Positions 1-12,484 of a stretch of DNA of 64,000 nt are shown piece by piece. Every line of letters begins with the position of its first letter. The stretch's first letter is position 1. The notes under the pieces were generated by a model, which worked only from the letters and a program-made list of their open reading frames with translations, was not told where the DNA came from and did no database searches. The position numbers and the translations under genes are program-made. Origin of the DNA: Craspedostauros australis (Eukaryota; Bacillariophyta; Bacillariophyceae; Mastogloiales; Achnanthaceae); NCBI GenBank assembly GCA_026770025.1, contig JAMXDE010000004.1, positions 868,001 through 932,000 on the forward strand. Reading direction: 5' to 3'.

Positions 1-1391
1 TAGAAGGTGTGGCTGCTCATACCATGTATCCCGAGAGTTGAAGGGGCATCGCCGAGCAGGATGGCGGAATGGCTGTGGCGGAAGCAACACTTGCTCCAAT
101 GCCTGTAGCGCTCCATGGTTCGTTCCCAGCTCTGAGATGTAGGGTGAGTACTCGCATGGTACTCGTGGCGTGCACAAGCGCGTGTGCCATGCGTACATGT
201 AAAAAGCGTCATGTGAAGCTTGGAATAACACGACTACGAGCAAGGTGGTGCAGCCGACATTGAAACGAAACTTCATTTCTGGGCATCCCGCAATTTCTGA
301 ACCAAGCCAGCACCAAGCCAGCACCAAGCCAGGACCGGACAAGACTGGACGACAACCTCACGTTGGCGAGTCGACTGAAGCGGGTGGGATTCAATGAATA
401 GGGTTTCATGCGTGATGATGATGAAGGCAGAGGATGGCAGAGGATGGCAGAGCAAAAGCACATCAAAATGGGACCTGTTGCGGCGAGTGGGAAACTCAAA
501 GGCGCCGAAAAACGCGATTCCGGTCCAGAATAGAGCACTTCAATGATGTGAAGTTCTGGAGGTGACACCAAACAAGATTGTGAACGCCAATGATGTGCAC
601 AATGTGTCCAAATGGGGCGCGCAAAGGATGCATTCTGGCGAATGTGAGAGTGGCGCAGGGAACTGATACTGCGATGGATCAAGAGTTCCTTCTCAGCGAG
701 GAAAGCAAATGAAGCCAAGAGAGAAAAGCATCGGCACGAGCCAGAGAAGGAGGACGACTGTCATTCAGCATCGTAAAAGCGTAGTATTGTACATTGGCAT
801 CTGCACGAGTTGGAGGAGGTATCCGTGGGCAACTTGAGACACGCAACCACAAGTATCAGTACGTACGGTACGAGACAGAATGACCACCGCGAGCGATGGG
901 TGCTTCACATTAGGGTTGCGCCATCTTTCACGTAACGCAGTCGGCAGGATGAAGAGTAACCATGTGTTCCCATCGATTGGGCTCCTTGATGCCATGCTTC
1001 TAACAGCATGCCAGGGGCGCATGATGCGCCAAGAGAGGACTCTCCTCTTGAGTAACAGGATGGACAGCCCTCAACATACCATTGCAATACACTTTTGCTC
1101 TACTCGTACTCGCATCTCCGTGCCGGAATCCAAGATCGTAGCCCAATACCCGTAGCATGAATACTGCTTCTTGTGCGAACAGGAGCACACAGATATCGAT
1201 TCTGCCGTACCATCCATGCGCGGCGCTGTACATGGAATGCCTGATGTTGTCGAGATCCAACACGCGTGCAACGCTATTGTCCGGTGTATTTATTGTTCTA
1301 CCTGTATATGCAGCACTCTGTTCGTACGTGGGAAGGACAGCACTACGCAGTGCTTCGATTCCATTCGATTTGTCCTGGAGCAGACGGGACA
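1..1391. other. No supportable gene, 3' flank of HSF gene 1
   Basis: I see no reading frame here with a recognisable domain. The short open frames on both strands overlap one another and have unbiased composition. This is the downstream flank of the minus-strand HSF gene that ends at 1392, and the left edge of the window cuts it. Confidence 0.5.
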
Positions 1392-2792
1392 CTACACCTC
1401 TACAGCTCTGATTTGGCCTTTGCCCTGTTCCTGGTCCACCAAGAAGAATGGCCGCCCTTCGAAGAATGTGGACTTGGCTATTGCCGCCTCTATCTCCGCC
1501 CCAACATCTTCGATGAGCAAATCAGAATCACTCAGTTCTGAGCCGTGTGTGTTGCACACCTCCTCGTAAGATGACACGGGTGCTGCGTCTGCGGTGACGT
1601 CTTCCACGTAGGTTGGTGAAATGATTTCGGATGAGAGCGAAGAGTTTGGGCTGGTTGTAGCGACGCACGCTGAGTCAAACGGTGATGCAAGCCAGTCCTC
1701 TTGCCGCCGCTGCGGCTGCTGCTGCTGCTGCTGGAACTCGCTATCGTGATCTTCTGCAACTTGATCAAAGTTCAGATAAAGTGTGTCCTCGCAAGATCCC
1801 AGGATCGCCTGTATTCTTTCGATCCCTTCGTCTGGCACAGTGTCACTGTGGTCACTGGCATCGCTCAAGAAGGAGGGGCAGATGTATGGCTCTATTGCCG
1901 GGAGATAAGTTGCCTCGCGGAGTGATCTTGCGTAGTGATGTTGTTCGATCGCAGGCCCGAGGCTGACAATGGAGATTCTTCGCATCATGTCCCCTCCCTC
2001 CTTCGTCACCCATCGTTCTGTGCTGGGGGATTGGTCAGGACTGACAACGATGATTGCTTTTGTGTCTGCAGCATCAGCAGCATCGATTGGTTTGTCAGTG
2101 CGCCGCCTACCCTTCTTCGTGCTTTTAGCTGTTCTTGTCTTTGTCACGGCTGTCCTTTTCGACAGTTGGGCCGATGGTGATGCCAGCGATGCTCGATGCC
2201 CCTTCTTTGCCATTCGTAGTTGGGCTGATTTGGTCCTACGCTTGACCTGCTTCTTCCTCCTGGTGGATGCAGTCGTGATGGCGCTCGTGCTGCTCTTGGC
2301 TTTGGCATTCTTGCTTGCAGGTGTGCCTGTGCCTGTGCGTGCGGCTGCGCCCTTGCGCTGGCATTGGCCTTGGCTTTTCTTGGTACGCGGGGACGGTGCG
2401 GAGCCACCCCGTTTGGGGCCACCCTTGAACTTCGTCAGCGACATCGTGTTGCAAAGATGCTTCTTGTCACGAACGAACAGCGGATGGCTATAGGAGCCGC
2501 GATCTGGCCCCTGCGTCTGGCGTTCGAAGCAGTACAGGTTGAGCTGGCGGATGAAGGACTTGTACTTGGACATGGAGGACATGTACTTTGGAATGATGTT
2601 GGCTTCGAACGCCTTGATGTCGTGGACTTGGAACGACTTGTTGCTGTCCGGGAGCCAGCTGATGATGTCATCAAAGCCCTTTGCGTCCGCAGCCTCGAGC
2701 AGGTCATGGAGCCTCCATGGGAATGCTCCGTCTTGCGGTGTTGGCAGCGATCCAGGATCGGTGCTGTTGGCGTGGGTGGTGCTTCGGGACAT
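1392..2792 (-). CDS. Heat-shock-factor-type transcription factor 1
   Basis: A single-exon gene of about 466 residues. The HSF DNA-binding domain lies at roughly residues 20-125: FPWRLHDLLEAA, then ISWLPDSNKSFQVHD, the recognition-helix region SKYKSFIRQLNLYCF, and GSYSHPLFVRDKKHLC. A long Lys/Arg/Ala/Ser/Thr-rich tract follows (about residues 125-265), then an acidic C-terminal half with a glutamine run near 1720. I chose the ATG at 2792 because the frame upstream, open to 3113, is only tandem-repeat and Asn/Ser low-complexity sequence that fits a 5' leader. HSF proteins act in the nucleus and bind inverted nGAAn sites. I see no clear HR-A/B heptad region behind the DNA-binding domain, which is unlike animal and yeast HSFs. 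Function is inferred from the domain only. Confidence 0.9.
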   Translation of the reverse strand: MSRSTTHANSTDPGSLPTPQDGAFPWRLHDLLEAADAKGFDDIISWLPDSNKSFQVHDIKAFEANIIPKYMSSMSKYKSFIRQLNLYCFERQTQGPDRGSYSHPLFVRDKKHLCNTMSLTKFKGGPKRGGSAPSPRTKKSQGQCQRKGAAARTGTGTPASKNAKAKSSTSAITTASTRRKKQVKRRTKSAQLRMAKKGHRASLASPSAQLSKRTAVTKTRTAKSTKKGRRRTDKPIDAADAADTKAIIVVSPDQSPSTERWVTKEGGDMMRRISIVSLGPAIEQHHYARSLREATYLPAIEPYICPSFLSDASDHSDTVPDEGIERIQAILGSCEDTLYLNFDQVAEDHDSEFQQQQQQPQRRQEDWLASPFDSACVATTSPNSSLSSEIISPTYVEDVTADAAPVSSYEEVCNTHGSELSDSDLLIEDVGAEIEAAIAKSTFFEGRPFFLVDQEQGKGQIRAVEV

Positions 2793-2813
2793 GGCAAATT
2801 TGTTCAGGGCAAC

Positions 2814-2890
2814 GAGTATGCTGCGGAGTATGCTGTGGAGTATGCTGTGGAGTATGCAGTGGAGTATGCTGTGGAGTATGCTGGAATATG
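2814..2890 (+). repeat. 12-bp minisatellite in HSF gene 1 leader
   Basis: Six near-perfect tandem copies of a 12-bp unit of the form GAGTATGCTGTG, with one or two substitutions, plus a partial copy. It sits 20-100 bp upstream of the chosen HSF start codon, so it is expected in the 5' leader or proximal promoter. In the HSF frame it would encode repeats of SILH, which argues that it is not coding. Confidence 0.85.
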
Positions 2891-5800
2891 TCTCCTCGTG
2901 TCGTGTGGGCTTGCTTTTGTACTGCCTTGTGTTGCTGGTGTCGTCTGCTCTTCTGGACAATGGACTCGTTTTCTTGTGAGATGGTAGAGTTGTGAGCAGA
3001 ATTGGACGTATGATAATGGTAGATTTGTTGTTGTTGTTGCTGCTGCTGTTCTCGAGGTTGTTATTATGAGCTCGTCTACTGAAAGATCTTTGTTTTGAGC
3101 AAATGCTGCACACAAATCGAAGTCACGTCTCTTGTGGGCGGCGAAGTATGGTGCGCCGCGTTGAGCTTGGGACGCATCCACCTGGCAACGTCTCCAATCC
3201 GGAGGCGGAGGCACGGCGGCGAGGCAGCCAGCGCGTTGGGTGCTGTCCGCGCGGAATCAACAGGATGCTTGTCTGTTCGGGAGTGCGTCGTGTGTCCACG
3301 CAGTCCCCTTTTGGGTGCGTGTGTGTGTAAAATGGCGCACTGTGTGGGTACTTTCACTCGTGTTTGTACTTGTGTTCGTGTGTGTGATAGACACCTTGTG
3401 CCAAACACCACCAACACTCTTGCGGCTGGTTGGAGTCGCTCCCTCTCTGCGGATGGGAAGCGCAGATGCGTCGCTGAGACGAACAACCCAAGGGCCCCCT
3501 CGACAGATCCAAACGATCAGGTACCAAAAATCAGAGGTGCTCGCGACGTTGGATCTCGTTTGTCACGAATTCGTTGCCATTTCGCGATGGCGCATTTGTA
3601 GTGTGTGATGCAGTCGCCAAAATGTGAGACGAAACCATTCTGTGTTGGTAGCCGCAGAACAACATGACGAGTGAATTGCGCTTAGATCGTTGGTAGTGAT
3701 GCGGCAAGACCGCTGAAATAGCGAATTTGTTCCCTGATTCAATGCAGTATTTATCACAAGACATTCCAGAGACAGGCCCAAATGCACCCAAGATCGCCAA
3801 GGATAGTCGAATGCCTCTCCGCGAAAGGTAGAAGATGATGGCCGTGACGGTTGGCGTGCGCTTGTTCTGTTGCACTATCGATGTTCTTCGCAGCGGCCCC
3901 AGGAAGCGAATTGGCAAACCAGAGTAATGGAATTGCTGCAGTCCATGGTAGCTGTTGTCGCGGTTTTTAATTCCGTATCGGGCGCACAAAGAGCAGCCCG
4001 GCGACTGCAGCAACTGCGCCGCAGGTACGAGTATGTAGCCGCCAGGATACACATGTTTGTGTCAAGGAAGAATGCGGGAATGCCTTTTTTGCGCTGTCGT
4101 TTTTGTACCCATCGCTGCACCCTGGCTCGGGGAGTACGGAAGTACGAGAAACCTGTCGCGCTCGTATTGGAGAGAGTCTGGCGCTATAGGCGGCACGGGA
4201 ATGGGATTGTATCACAGGGGTAGGAGTAGCAGTGGCGGCGCTGCGGCCAGAGCAGCTTGCAGGAGCGGCAGTAACGGTGAGCCCACCCCTGCCGTTTTGT
4301 GCCACAGACCATCGATTGAATCGAGGTTTGGTGTGCTATTGACACCAATCGAATCCACCTCATTGCCATTGCCTGTGCTCCTGGCGGAGGCGGACGGCCC
4401 ATCCTCCCCCTGGTCACACTCGTACCATGCTGTATATCTGCGTGTAGGACCAATGTTGTACCACATGTCATGGTTTGCCCATTGGTGTACCTGCATCACG
4501 TAATAGCTCGCCGTGCGCTCAAGAGCAGGGATGGCAAATCATGAGTCCAGCAAAACATAAACAGTAGTATCTGCCCTTGGTTGTCTGATTCAATTGCTCA
4601 ATGCTCTCACCATGGAATACGACCTAGTGACGCATCAAATAGACTATGCGCGCTCTTTGTCCTCTGCGCCTCAGAAACCAGCGATGACGATTGCGAACGA
4701 GATCTGTTTGCTCTTCGTCTCCAGAGAGAGAGAGAGAGAGCGGCGGTTCGAGATTGGTGTGGTCTTGCCTCTTTCCAAACTGGAAGGAACCCAGGGTCAA
4801 CTATGACATGAACATTCACAGGGGAAGTACTGCAGAACCGGCTGGAAATGCGGCACATCTGTCATTGCTGCAAATGTGGCTGCGGTTTGAGCACTCCTGA
4901 AGAACAGCGCGTGACGTAGCAGGTGGCGGAACAACAAGGTGGTGTGAGGAAGCTTCCCCAGAAGGTAGCTGCACCCGCACGCGCGATGCCGCACTGCCAG
5001 GTAGAGTACGGTAGGGTAGCTCGCCGTCTCACGCGAGTGTTGCTCCTTTGGTGGGGACTCGAATGACAACGAAACGGCGGAGCGTTGGACATGTACGAGT
5101 GGAGTAGGGTGGAGCGACACTCCTTCGGGACCAACATCAGAAGGCGAATGATCAGACAGGCGGTTTGTTTGGTCGACGGTTGATTGGGTTGTGGTGGCTG
5201 GTCCTTGTCGCATGCCGTTCTCCTGTTGGGTCGCTTTGCTCCCCTGGCCTACGCGACCCGTGTTGTCGAACAGACACTGTTGCCGTCTGCGCCTCTCTCT
5301 CGATCAACCGTTACAATAGGCCTATCAAAAGGCTGTTAACTGCCCAATCCATGTATTTCTCATGTAAAGGGACACACTATTATATATTTCTAAAGAACAA
5401 TCTGGTTCGTTTAAACACGTCCTGGATACGGTCCGTTTACTATTTGCCCGATACAACAATGTGAAAACCAAAGGCAAAATAAGGACCTACTACATGCGGG
5501 ATATTGTTGTGCCGTGGTGTGGATATACGGTAGAGTTGCCAATATTCTAGTATATTCATTCATGTTGATGCGATGTGCTGCATGGCATGAAAGCGGAGGA
5601 CGCCGGTTGCCCTCAAGCACGCGCATCGTAGATTCTCATCCATCGATACCCCAACCGAAGTGAACAAGCCCCTGGATCCGGCCATCCTGTTTGCAGCATT
5701 CCACGGCACGTCTCCCGATTTACCACAGGAGCACCCCATGCCCCCTGCGGTGAGATCGCTGCCCTTTCTTATTCGCCATTTTGGAAGCTCTTCCCAATCA

Positions 5801-7535
5801 TCGATTCGATCCTCTTCCACGCGTTGCAAGGTTGGACGAAGAACTCAGTGAATTCAACATGCTGAAGGAACCTCGAACTGATGTTGGAGGTGTGCCTCTT
5901 CTCTCCAAAGATTATGTCTCTCCGTATCCCAGAGGCATATCTCAGATGTGACTTTGATTTGTTATCTCCTTCCTCTTTCCACCATAGACTCTGTCTCATT
6001 TGATGTTGCCCGCTGCACCTTGCGGGGAAGAGATGATGTGGCTCGGTTCTTGTGAGAGTCCTGCTATCATAACAATAGAATACTAGAATATGTAATATAA
6101 CAGAACGGATGCACCTACGTGCCTGTCCTACATGTGTTGCACTTGAACGATCGGCGCACGGAGTTGCATGGGGTTGCTTGGAGTACTCCAGTCTGTGCAC
6201 GGTGCATACATATACTAGATCCAAGCGAAGGTGACCCACCACCGAGTACGATCCATAGCACTCGTGGAGAGGAATGGCACGTCCCCCAATGCTAGTCGTA
6301 TTGTCTGGATATGTGTGGAGCAACTTGCGATTGAGTCGGCATGAACTTCCACAACATCGACCACTCTATCCGAATCATAACAAGATGGGATGGAACAGCG
6401 CAGAACAGAACATGGATATTCCGTAATATTATTTTGTGATGCAACACGAGACATTCGAATACTAGACTATTCCTCAACTGGTGGACATACTCGTGGAAAT
6501 GACGATGTGTTATGGGTTCCTGCTACAGTATTCTCCAGAGAATGGAGCAGAGTGACTTGGTGGACCGCGCACAGAGACTCCATCGGAATGAGTCTGGTTT
6601 CTACACCAAGGCAAGAATGGTGTTATAGACAAGGTATACTCCATTGTCACTGGAAAGAGCAACCACGAGATGTGAGGCAATCGCAGCGCAAGTCCTCTTC
6701 TGTGCTCTGTTCTCCCCAGTTGGACAGAACTGGACTTATCCGCAGATGGCTTGTCCAGGAACTGGGCTGAGCCGAGATTCGCCATGCGATGAGACAACAT
6801 CGCATGGTACGAGGATGAATGGCATTGCACTTTCATTTGCTCCTTGCATCGAGCAAAGTCAACGATCTCCGCACCATCTCGTCTTCCCCACAACACCAAA
6901 GGAAGTTCGGTGATGCCGATTGATCCTTGCCCGAGATTGAAACTGCACAGGTTTTGGCGTGATGCTGCACGCTGTGATTGGCTGTTGTAAGCTGTCGTGT
7001 CGCGTTGCTTTGTGTTGGTTGTTGAGACACATTTTGCGGTTGCGGTCGTGGGCGCCAATTGCTCTGCAGTCCGCGTACAAGCTTTGCTTCGTCGTCATGC
7101 AATTACAAACTTGAAGCACGTGCGACGAGGGCGAATCGCACAAGAGAACATCGCCGCAGCCGTCGTCGTCGTCGTGATCGTGGTCCCCATCATGTATGTC
7201 ACCCTTTGCAATTGCAACGCTTCCACGATTGCCAATCTCACAAAATGCAACTTACGGGATTGGTCCAGCGCGTTTCGCTTCTTGTTTGAAGAGAGCAGAT
7301 CCGAGCGAATGCAAGCATCGACAAGGTGACTCCGCCTTTGCCTCCCATACTCCCACATGACATTCCAACCGTGCCCCAGCGACATTGTTGTGTGAGCGAG
7401 GAACATGAGGGGGCGTGTCTGGAGCAAAACGCAACGGCGCTGTTCCCTGTAGTCCAACCACCAATCCAAGAGAACAGAGCCCTTTGGTACCCGTCCCATC
7501 TCATGGCCTGAACGCGACGTATCGTAACGTAGCGT

Positions 7536-7597
<62 letters not shown>

Positions 7598-10500
7598 GCG
7601 CGCCCGTACCCTGCCTCGTATCACCGCGTAGCACGCCTTGTTGGGAACACGATCGTCCAGGTTACTCTATCTGCATCCTGCTCTCATCCAAGTCCACACT
7701 CTTGCTCGCACATCCTGCGCCAAAATCATGTGATGTTGGACGATCTTGCTGATCCAAACACAAGTCATGTGACATTGCGCGACATCTTCGCTTCCGTCAA
7801 ATTCGCCTGTCGTTGGCGCCTTTGATGGCTCTCGTGGCGCTCAAAGTGCCCTGAGTCCCCTCCACGGACATTCGCGATGAGATTCTCCCAACCATCTTCG
7901 TGCATGATATCGCGCGAGTTCTCATTTGCACGTTGATATTCTGTTTCCATTCGGACCGACACTATAGCCCAAGAGGAGGCAGCGGCTAAGGAGCGAAGTT
8001 GGATCATCAATGATTAACCTTCGTGCTGGTACGGATATTGCACCTCAAGACAAGATGGGATGATGTTGCTGTTTTGACTTATGGTCCCATTTCATTTCGC
8101 CACCTCTGCTTGTGGCAGGAAGAACCGTTGTCCTTCTACTTGTACCTGTCCCTGACGCTTTAGTTTGCACGAGTACAAATGGTCACCGTTCACCACAAGC
8201 GAACGAATCGTCCACGCCCACCCTGTCCAAACCCCAAACGCACAAAACAGCTTGCGTTCGCCAAAGCGCACGGTATGACGCGAAGCCAGCGTGCAGGCTT
8301 GTACCATGTTGGCTTCAAGTACGGCGTATGGTGTGATGGCACGACGCAAATGCTGGAGATCACATGTGAGGATCCGACATCCGAGTTGGTCCTGTCTCCA
8401 TCGGAGTGGCCGCATCCTACGACCAGTAGAGCTGCTATTCATTACCTGACGTCCCTTGAACTCGTATGGGCGGAGGACCAATCGTCGGAAACAAGACAGG
8501 TTCCGGTCGCAGATCTTTCTGGGTTGCGTTCCAGAGGTAGAGCAGAGCATTCCGCTTTGTGAATGTTCTTTGCAAACAATGCGCAGGCTTGCTCAACATG
8601 GTAGCACGGGACAGCCTCAAAGGCCAACAATCCTGAATTCGAAACGCGTTGGCAATACCTGGAGCGACGACAACGGTTCCAGCAAAATGCTGGTACCGAT
8701 ACCAAGAAAGAGGATAACACCACAAGAGTGCTCTTCGCGGTTCGCACAGACAAGAGGAAACGGAGGAGAGTAATTGTGTGGGCAGAGTAGAGCGACATGG
8801 ACCAGTGCATGTTTTCGTGCTCGTTCTGTCACATACCTGTATTCGTGCTTTGCTGATTGATTGATGGTGATGCCGTTTGAAGTGGTGGCAGCAGCCGCCT
8901 TGTAGAGTTTGAAAGCCTTTCGATGCGGCACCATATATACTCATATGTCACTGTGAGGACACCCGTAACAAACCAGAAGAACAAGCACGAGGACGACCAC
9001 AAGAACAAGAGGAAGAACAAGAACAAGACACAATGAGGCACACCGAGGATCACCAAGGAACAATTACATTGCACATCATCGACGTGGATGTCGACGTCGA
9101 CGACAACAAAGGCTGATGAGAGCTTGTTGAAATTGTGAGAACAACAGAGCGGGACAGATGGAAACAAAAGGCTTCGTTGGCGAGAGGGCAATTATGTCCG
9201 TGGGCTGATCACGTTGACATTTCCGATGTCACCAATCCGAACTTTCCTGACCAAGGACAGACGATGCCAACTTGTATGGATCGGTACTGAATGTGTGAAC
9301 CCAAGACGTGCTTTGCACACGGCTGCGGTTTCAGGTTGTGGAATAGCGACTTCATGACTCGTGTTGTTGGATCTGTGACCCGACCTGTCCGTCCACGCTG
9401 AGAGTACGTGGAGGGAAAGTTCTCTTCTGTTCTCAGGCAGTTGGCTTGGTAATCGGAGTTTTTGCTTGTTTGTGTTCACGAACGATTTTCAACCTCTATA
9501 TGTGCGTGATGTCTGGACGGGCTTATATGCGGATGCGTTATCTGTCTGTGTGGTTGAAGCCAACGCGCCAGCCTCCCTGTACAAAGAAGTACTCTTCATG
9601 AGATCAACAACGCTTCCAAGAGACATCGCGTTTTTGTCCGTGTCGCATTGTGCCTGTTTTGGGGGCTTGTCGCGGCATTCGTTCTTCTTGTGTTGCGTAG
9701 CGATTAGTTGTGCACAAGTCACATCCTTGCGCAGGAACGCAGCGGGGGTGTGTTGGAAAGATTCACCGCACACCACCGCTACATGTTGTGCTCTTTTGGA
9801 AATGTCGCTGCTGTTGTTGTCGTTGTTGGTGCTGGCGCCACTACTGCACTGTTACCGGAAACGTCGTTGACTCGTACATACGACGAGCTACGAGTAGTAC
9901 CACAGTCAGCGCGTTTTTCTATCTGCGATCCTTGTCGCCATCCGCTTCTTGATCTTGTCCTTGTTGCTCTCCACCACCTTGATTTTCGTCGTATTTCGTC
10001 GCGCACTACCACCCAGTTGTCAGGGAGTACTTGCATGCTGGGGTGGCAAAGCGAAACAATCGTCATCACCTTGCAGAACATTTCGATCAGAGGTATCATA
10101 AAGTGACTGCACCAGAGCACACACACCCACACAAATTCACCTCCAGCAATCAGCGACAACCACCCACGAGAGCCTCCACCGCCAGGAATCACGAAGTCGC
10201 GCGCTGCAGTTTCATCCAGAACAGCCCACAACCAGCAGTCACTCACCTGTGTCGCCTCTTGTGACCAAAGCGGAAGCAAACATCTCGAGACTGACTCACC
10301 AGTCGGAATCAACACCAACTCCCTGATATTTTCTCAGCCATCTTCGGCACTGCGATCAGCTTCAGCGTCAAGCACCTGGCATCACACACACACTCTCTCT
10401 CTCTCGTCATCGTCCTTGTTCTCGCCTCTGAATCACAATTTCGGTGCCTGCATCGCCCCTCCATCATCACCCATCACCCATCACCCATCACATAGATAGA

Positions 10501-10849
10501 GGCATCGCGACACTCGTCTTTGCCATCCATTTGCAATCGAGGGCATTCTGTCAGACTCCGTGAAGATCGCGATCGACGACCAGATCAACGAGAGCGCCAA
10601 ACCGAGCACAGACATACATACTCGGACCACACAGCACAGCTGCTGCACATACAAGTACTCTCCGGGACATCCAATCCTCCTTTCCAACTGCACCAACACT
10701 CAGGCAGCGTAGCAAAGGCCGAGCGCAAGCAACAAGAGTGACATAGCCTACCACACCACACCACACCATACTAATAATACTCCAGAAAGCATCGAGAAAG
10801 CAACGAGAGACCGCCACGAACTTTTACATCTGAGAATCGAGAACTGAGC
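2891..10849. other. 8-kb head-to-head interval between two HSF genes
   Basis: No gene can be supported in this stretch. The open frames of 60-184 codons on both strands have no recognisable domain, overlap each other, and many run through simple repeats. Contents I can name are a TTG-type triplet run around 3020-3050 in the HSF gene 1 leader, an AG run at 4723-4740, a CA run at 7537-7594, a CT run near 10391, and CCCATCA-type heptamer repeats at about 10468-10491 in the HSF gene 2 leader region. The interval must contain the promoters of both divergent HSF genes. Confidence 0.5.
7537..7594 (+). repeat. CA dinucleotide microsatellite
   Basis: About 29 uninterrupted CA units. The two open frames that cross it on the minus strand (Cys/Val and Val/Cys runs) are artefacts of the repeat and are not annotated. 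Confidence 0.95.
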
Positions 10850-12484
10850 ATGAACCAGCCAATTGTCAACTCGAACGACTCCAACAAAATTCTGACCATG
10901 AGAGACATACCATCAGCCGAAATGAGGGTCTCTGGGGCCTCCAGCCACAACAACGAAGCCAACGACCGAAATGCAACCGGCGGAACAAGCAGCGATATTT
11001 TCACTACCAATCTGGATGTGAGCATGGACGCAGATCTTGCCATGCACCTGGACACTGACATTGCGCTGGGTATGGATCTGAACGAAGAACAGCATCACAC
11101 CACCGGACACCATTTCCACGGCTCGCATTCCTTCGCTGCATCTCCTGATGCCTCGTTTCACAACAGGGACAGGGCTGCTGGTGGCAACATGCCAAGGGCC
11201 CCGTGGGGGTGTTTGCCTGAGGATCCGGCAACCGTCATGAGTCATGTGACGTCATCGTCGCCCCACGCTCAGCTGTGTGGCCACCAATACTCTTCCTCAT
11301 CAGAGTCGGAATCAGAGTCAGCGATGAGTCCTTCGAGGGGCGGGACGGCAGATGCTTCGAGGAGCATGACCGACCATGTTGCCTCCGCAAGCATTAAGAG
11401 CGGTATCGGGGGCACTGCCAGGACCTCGTCCGAGCCCAGCAAGCGCCGGTTCGTGGACTCGGTGAAGCTGCCATTCCCATGGAAGGTCCAGGAGATGCTA
11501 GAGCACTGCTCGAGTCAGCATCTGGAGAATGTGGTGTCTTGGCTGCCGCATGGCAAGTCCTTCAAGATCTACAACCAAAAGGAGTTCGTGGAGCACATTA
11601 TGCCCATGTACTTCAACCAGTCCAAGATCACCAGCTTTACCAGGCAGCTGTACATGTACGGCTTTCAGAAATGCCAGGGGGCCGGACCTGAGAAGGGTGC
11701 CTTCTACCACCCCTCGTTCCTCCGCGACAACAAGGACAAGTGCCTAACGATCCAGCGCAAGCCAGACAAGCCGTCCTACCCACGGCGAGCGGCCAAGGCG
11801 CTTTCTGCCGCGAAGAGAGGGCAGAAAGCAGCAGCCTTAGCGGCTAAGGCTGTCATGGAAGCGGGTCGCGTGGCCAGTGCAGGTGGCTCGGCTAAGAAGT
11901 CAAAGACGAAGACGAAATCGAAGGGAAAGACAGCTCAGAGCAAAATCACTGCTAAAACCAAGTCCAAACGGAAGAGCGCGGCCCGTGCAACGACTGGTGT
12001 CCACGCTGCTACCACCGCAACTGGCCCTGCTACTCGGAAGAAAAGATCTGCGGCATCCCCAACAGCAACAAAGGCAACCAAGCCAGCAACGACGGGATGC
12101 AGGCAGAGGAGCAATTCGGCAGGTGTGGGCCCCGTCCATGCAGCTACGGCTTGTCCACAGAGTCCTCAGTCCACGGCTTCATCCGCATCCACTGAGTCAT
12201 CGTGGAAATTGTCTTCCCCGCTGCCGTCATTGCCAACGTCAACCATCCTGTTCACGTCTGCCACTGGCAGCAATGTCATGGACAGCATGCGCCAAGATGA
12301 AGAAGAAAGCCAGATTTCGGCTCAATCGATCGACGCGGACGACAATTCCCTGAAAGACAAGCAGCTACAAGAGCTGCTGAATGACTGCGACAGCATCTTG
12401 GACACGATGCGAGAGACCTTGCGTGGGATCGAATCTCAGCTGCAAGAGGCCACCTCACCTTGCCAACAAACCGCCGCAGTCTAG
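10850..12484 (+). CDS. Heat-shock-factor-type transcription factor 2
   Basis: A single-exon gene of 544 residues starting at the first ATG of the frame. The N-terminal 200 residues are Ser/Thr/Asn/His-rich and unlike known domains. The HSF DNA-binding domain follows at about residues 200-305: LPFPWKVQEMLEHC, VVSWLPHGKSFKIYN, the recognition-helix region QSKITSFTRQLYMYGF, and GAFYHPSFLRDNKDKC. Residues 305-430 form a Lys/Ala-rich, histone-H1-like basic tail with likely nuclear targeting. The last 60 residues (DDNSLKDKQLQELLNDCD onward) have amphipathic heptad spacing and may mediate oligomerisation. It is arranged head-to-head with HSF gene 1. The two proteins share only the DNA-binding domain and the basic tail style, so this is not a recent tandem duplicate. 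Target genes are unknown. Confidence 0.92.
   Translation: MNQPIVNSNDSNKILTMRDIPSAEMRVSGASSHNNEANDRNATGGTSSDIFTTNLDVSMDADLAMHLDTDIALGMDLNEEQHHTTGHHFHGSHSFAASPDASFHNRDRAAGGNMPRAPWGCLPEDPATVMSHVTSSSPHAQLCGHQYSSSSESESESAMSPSRGGTADASRSMTDHVASASIKSGIGGTARTSSEPSKRRFVDSVKLPFPWKVQEMLEHCSSQHLENVVSWLPHGKSFKIYNQKEFVEHIMPMYFNQSKITSFTRQLYMYGFQKCQGAGPEKGAFYHPSFLRDNKDKCLTIQRKPDKPSYPRRAAKALSAAKRGQKAAALAAKAVMEAGRVASAGGSAKKSKTKTKSKGKTAQSKITAKTKSKRKSAARATTGVHAATTATGPATRKKRSAASPTATKATKPATTGCRQRSNSAGVGPVHAATACPQSPQSTASSASTESSWKLSSPLPSLPTSTILFTSATGSNVMDSMRQDEEESQISAQSIDADDNSLKDKQLQELLNDCDSILDTMRETLRGIESQLQEATSPCQQTAAV

Noticed and set aside
2793-3113. N-terminal extension of HSF gene 1 (107 codons)
   Set aside because: It reads through the 12-bp minisatellite and an Asn/Ser triplet run; HSF proteins normally start close to the DNA-binding domain, so ATG 2792 was preferred.
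7095-7634. Minus-strand frame with a Val/Cys run
   Set aside because: The run is produced by the CA microsatellite and the rest has no recognisable content.
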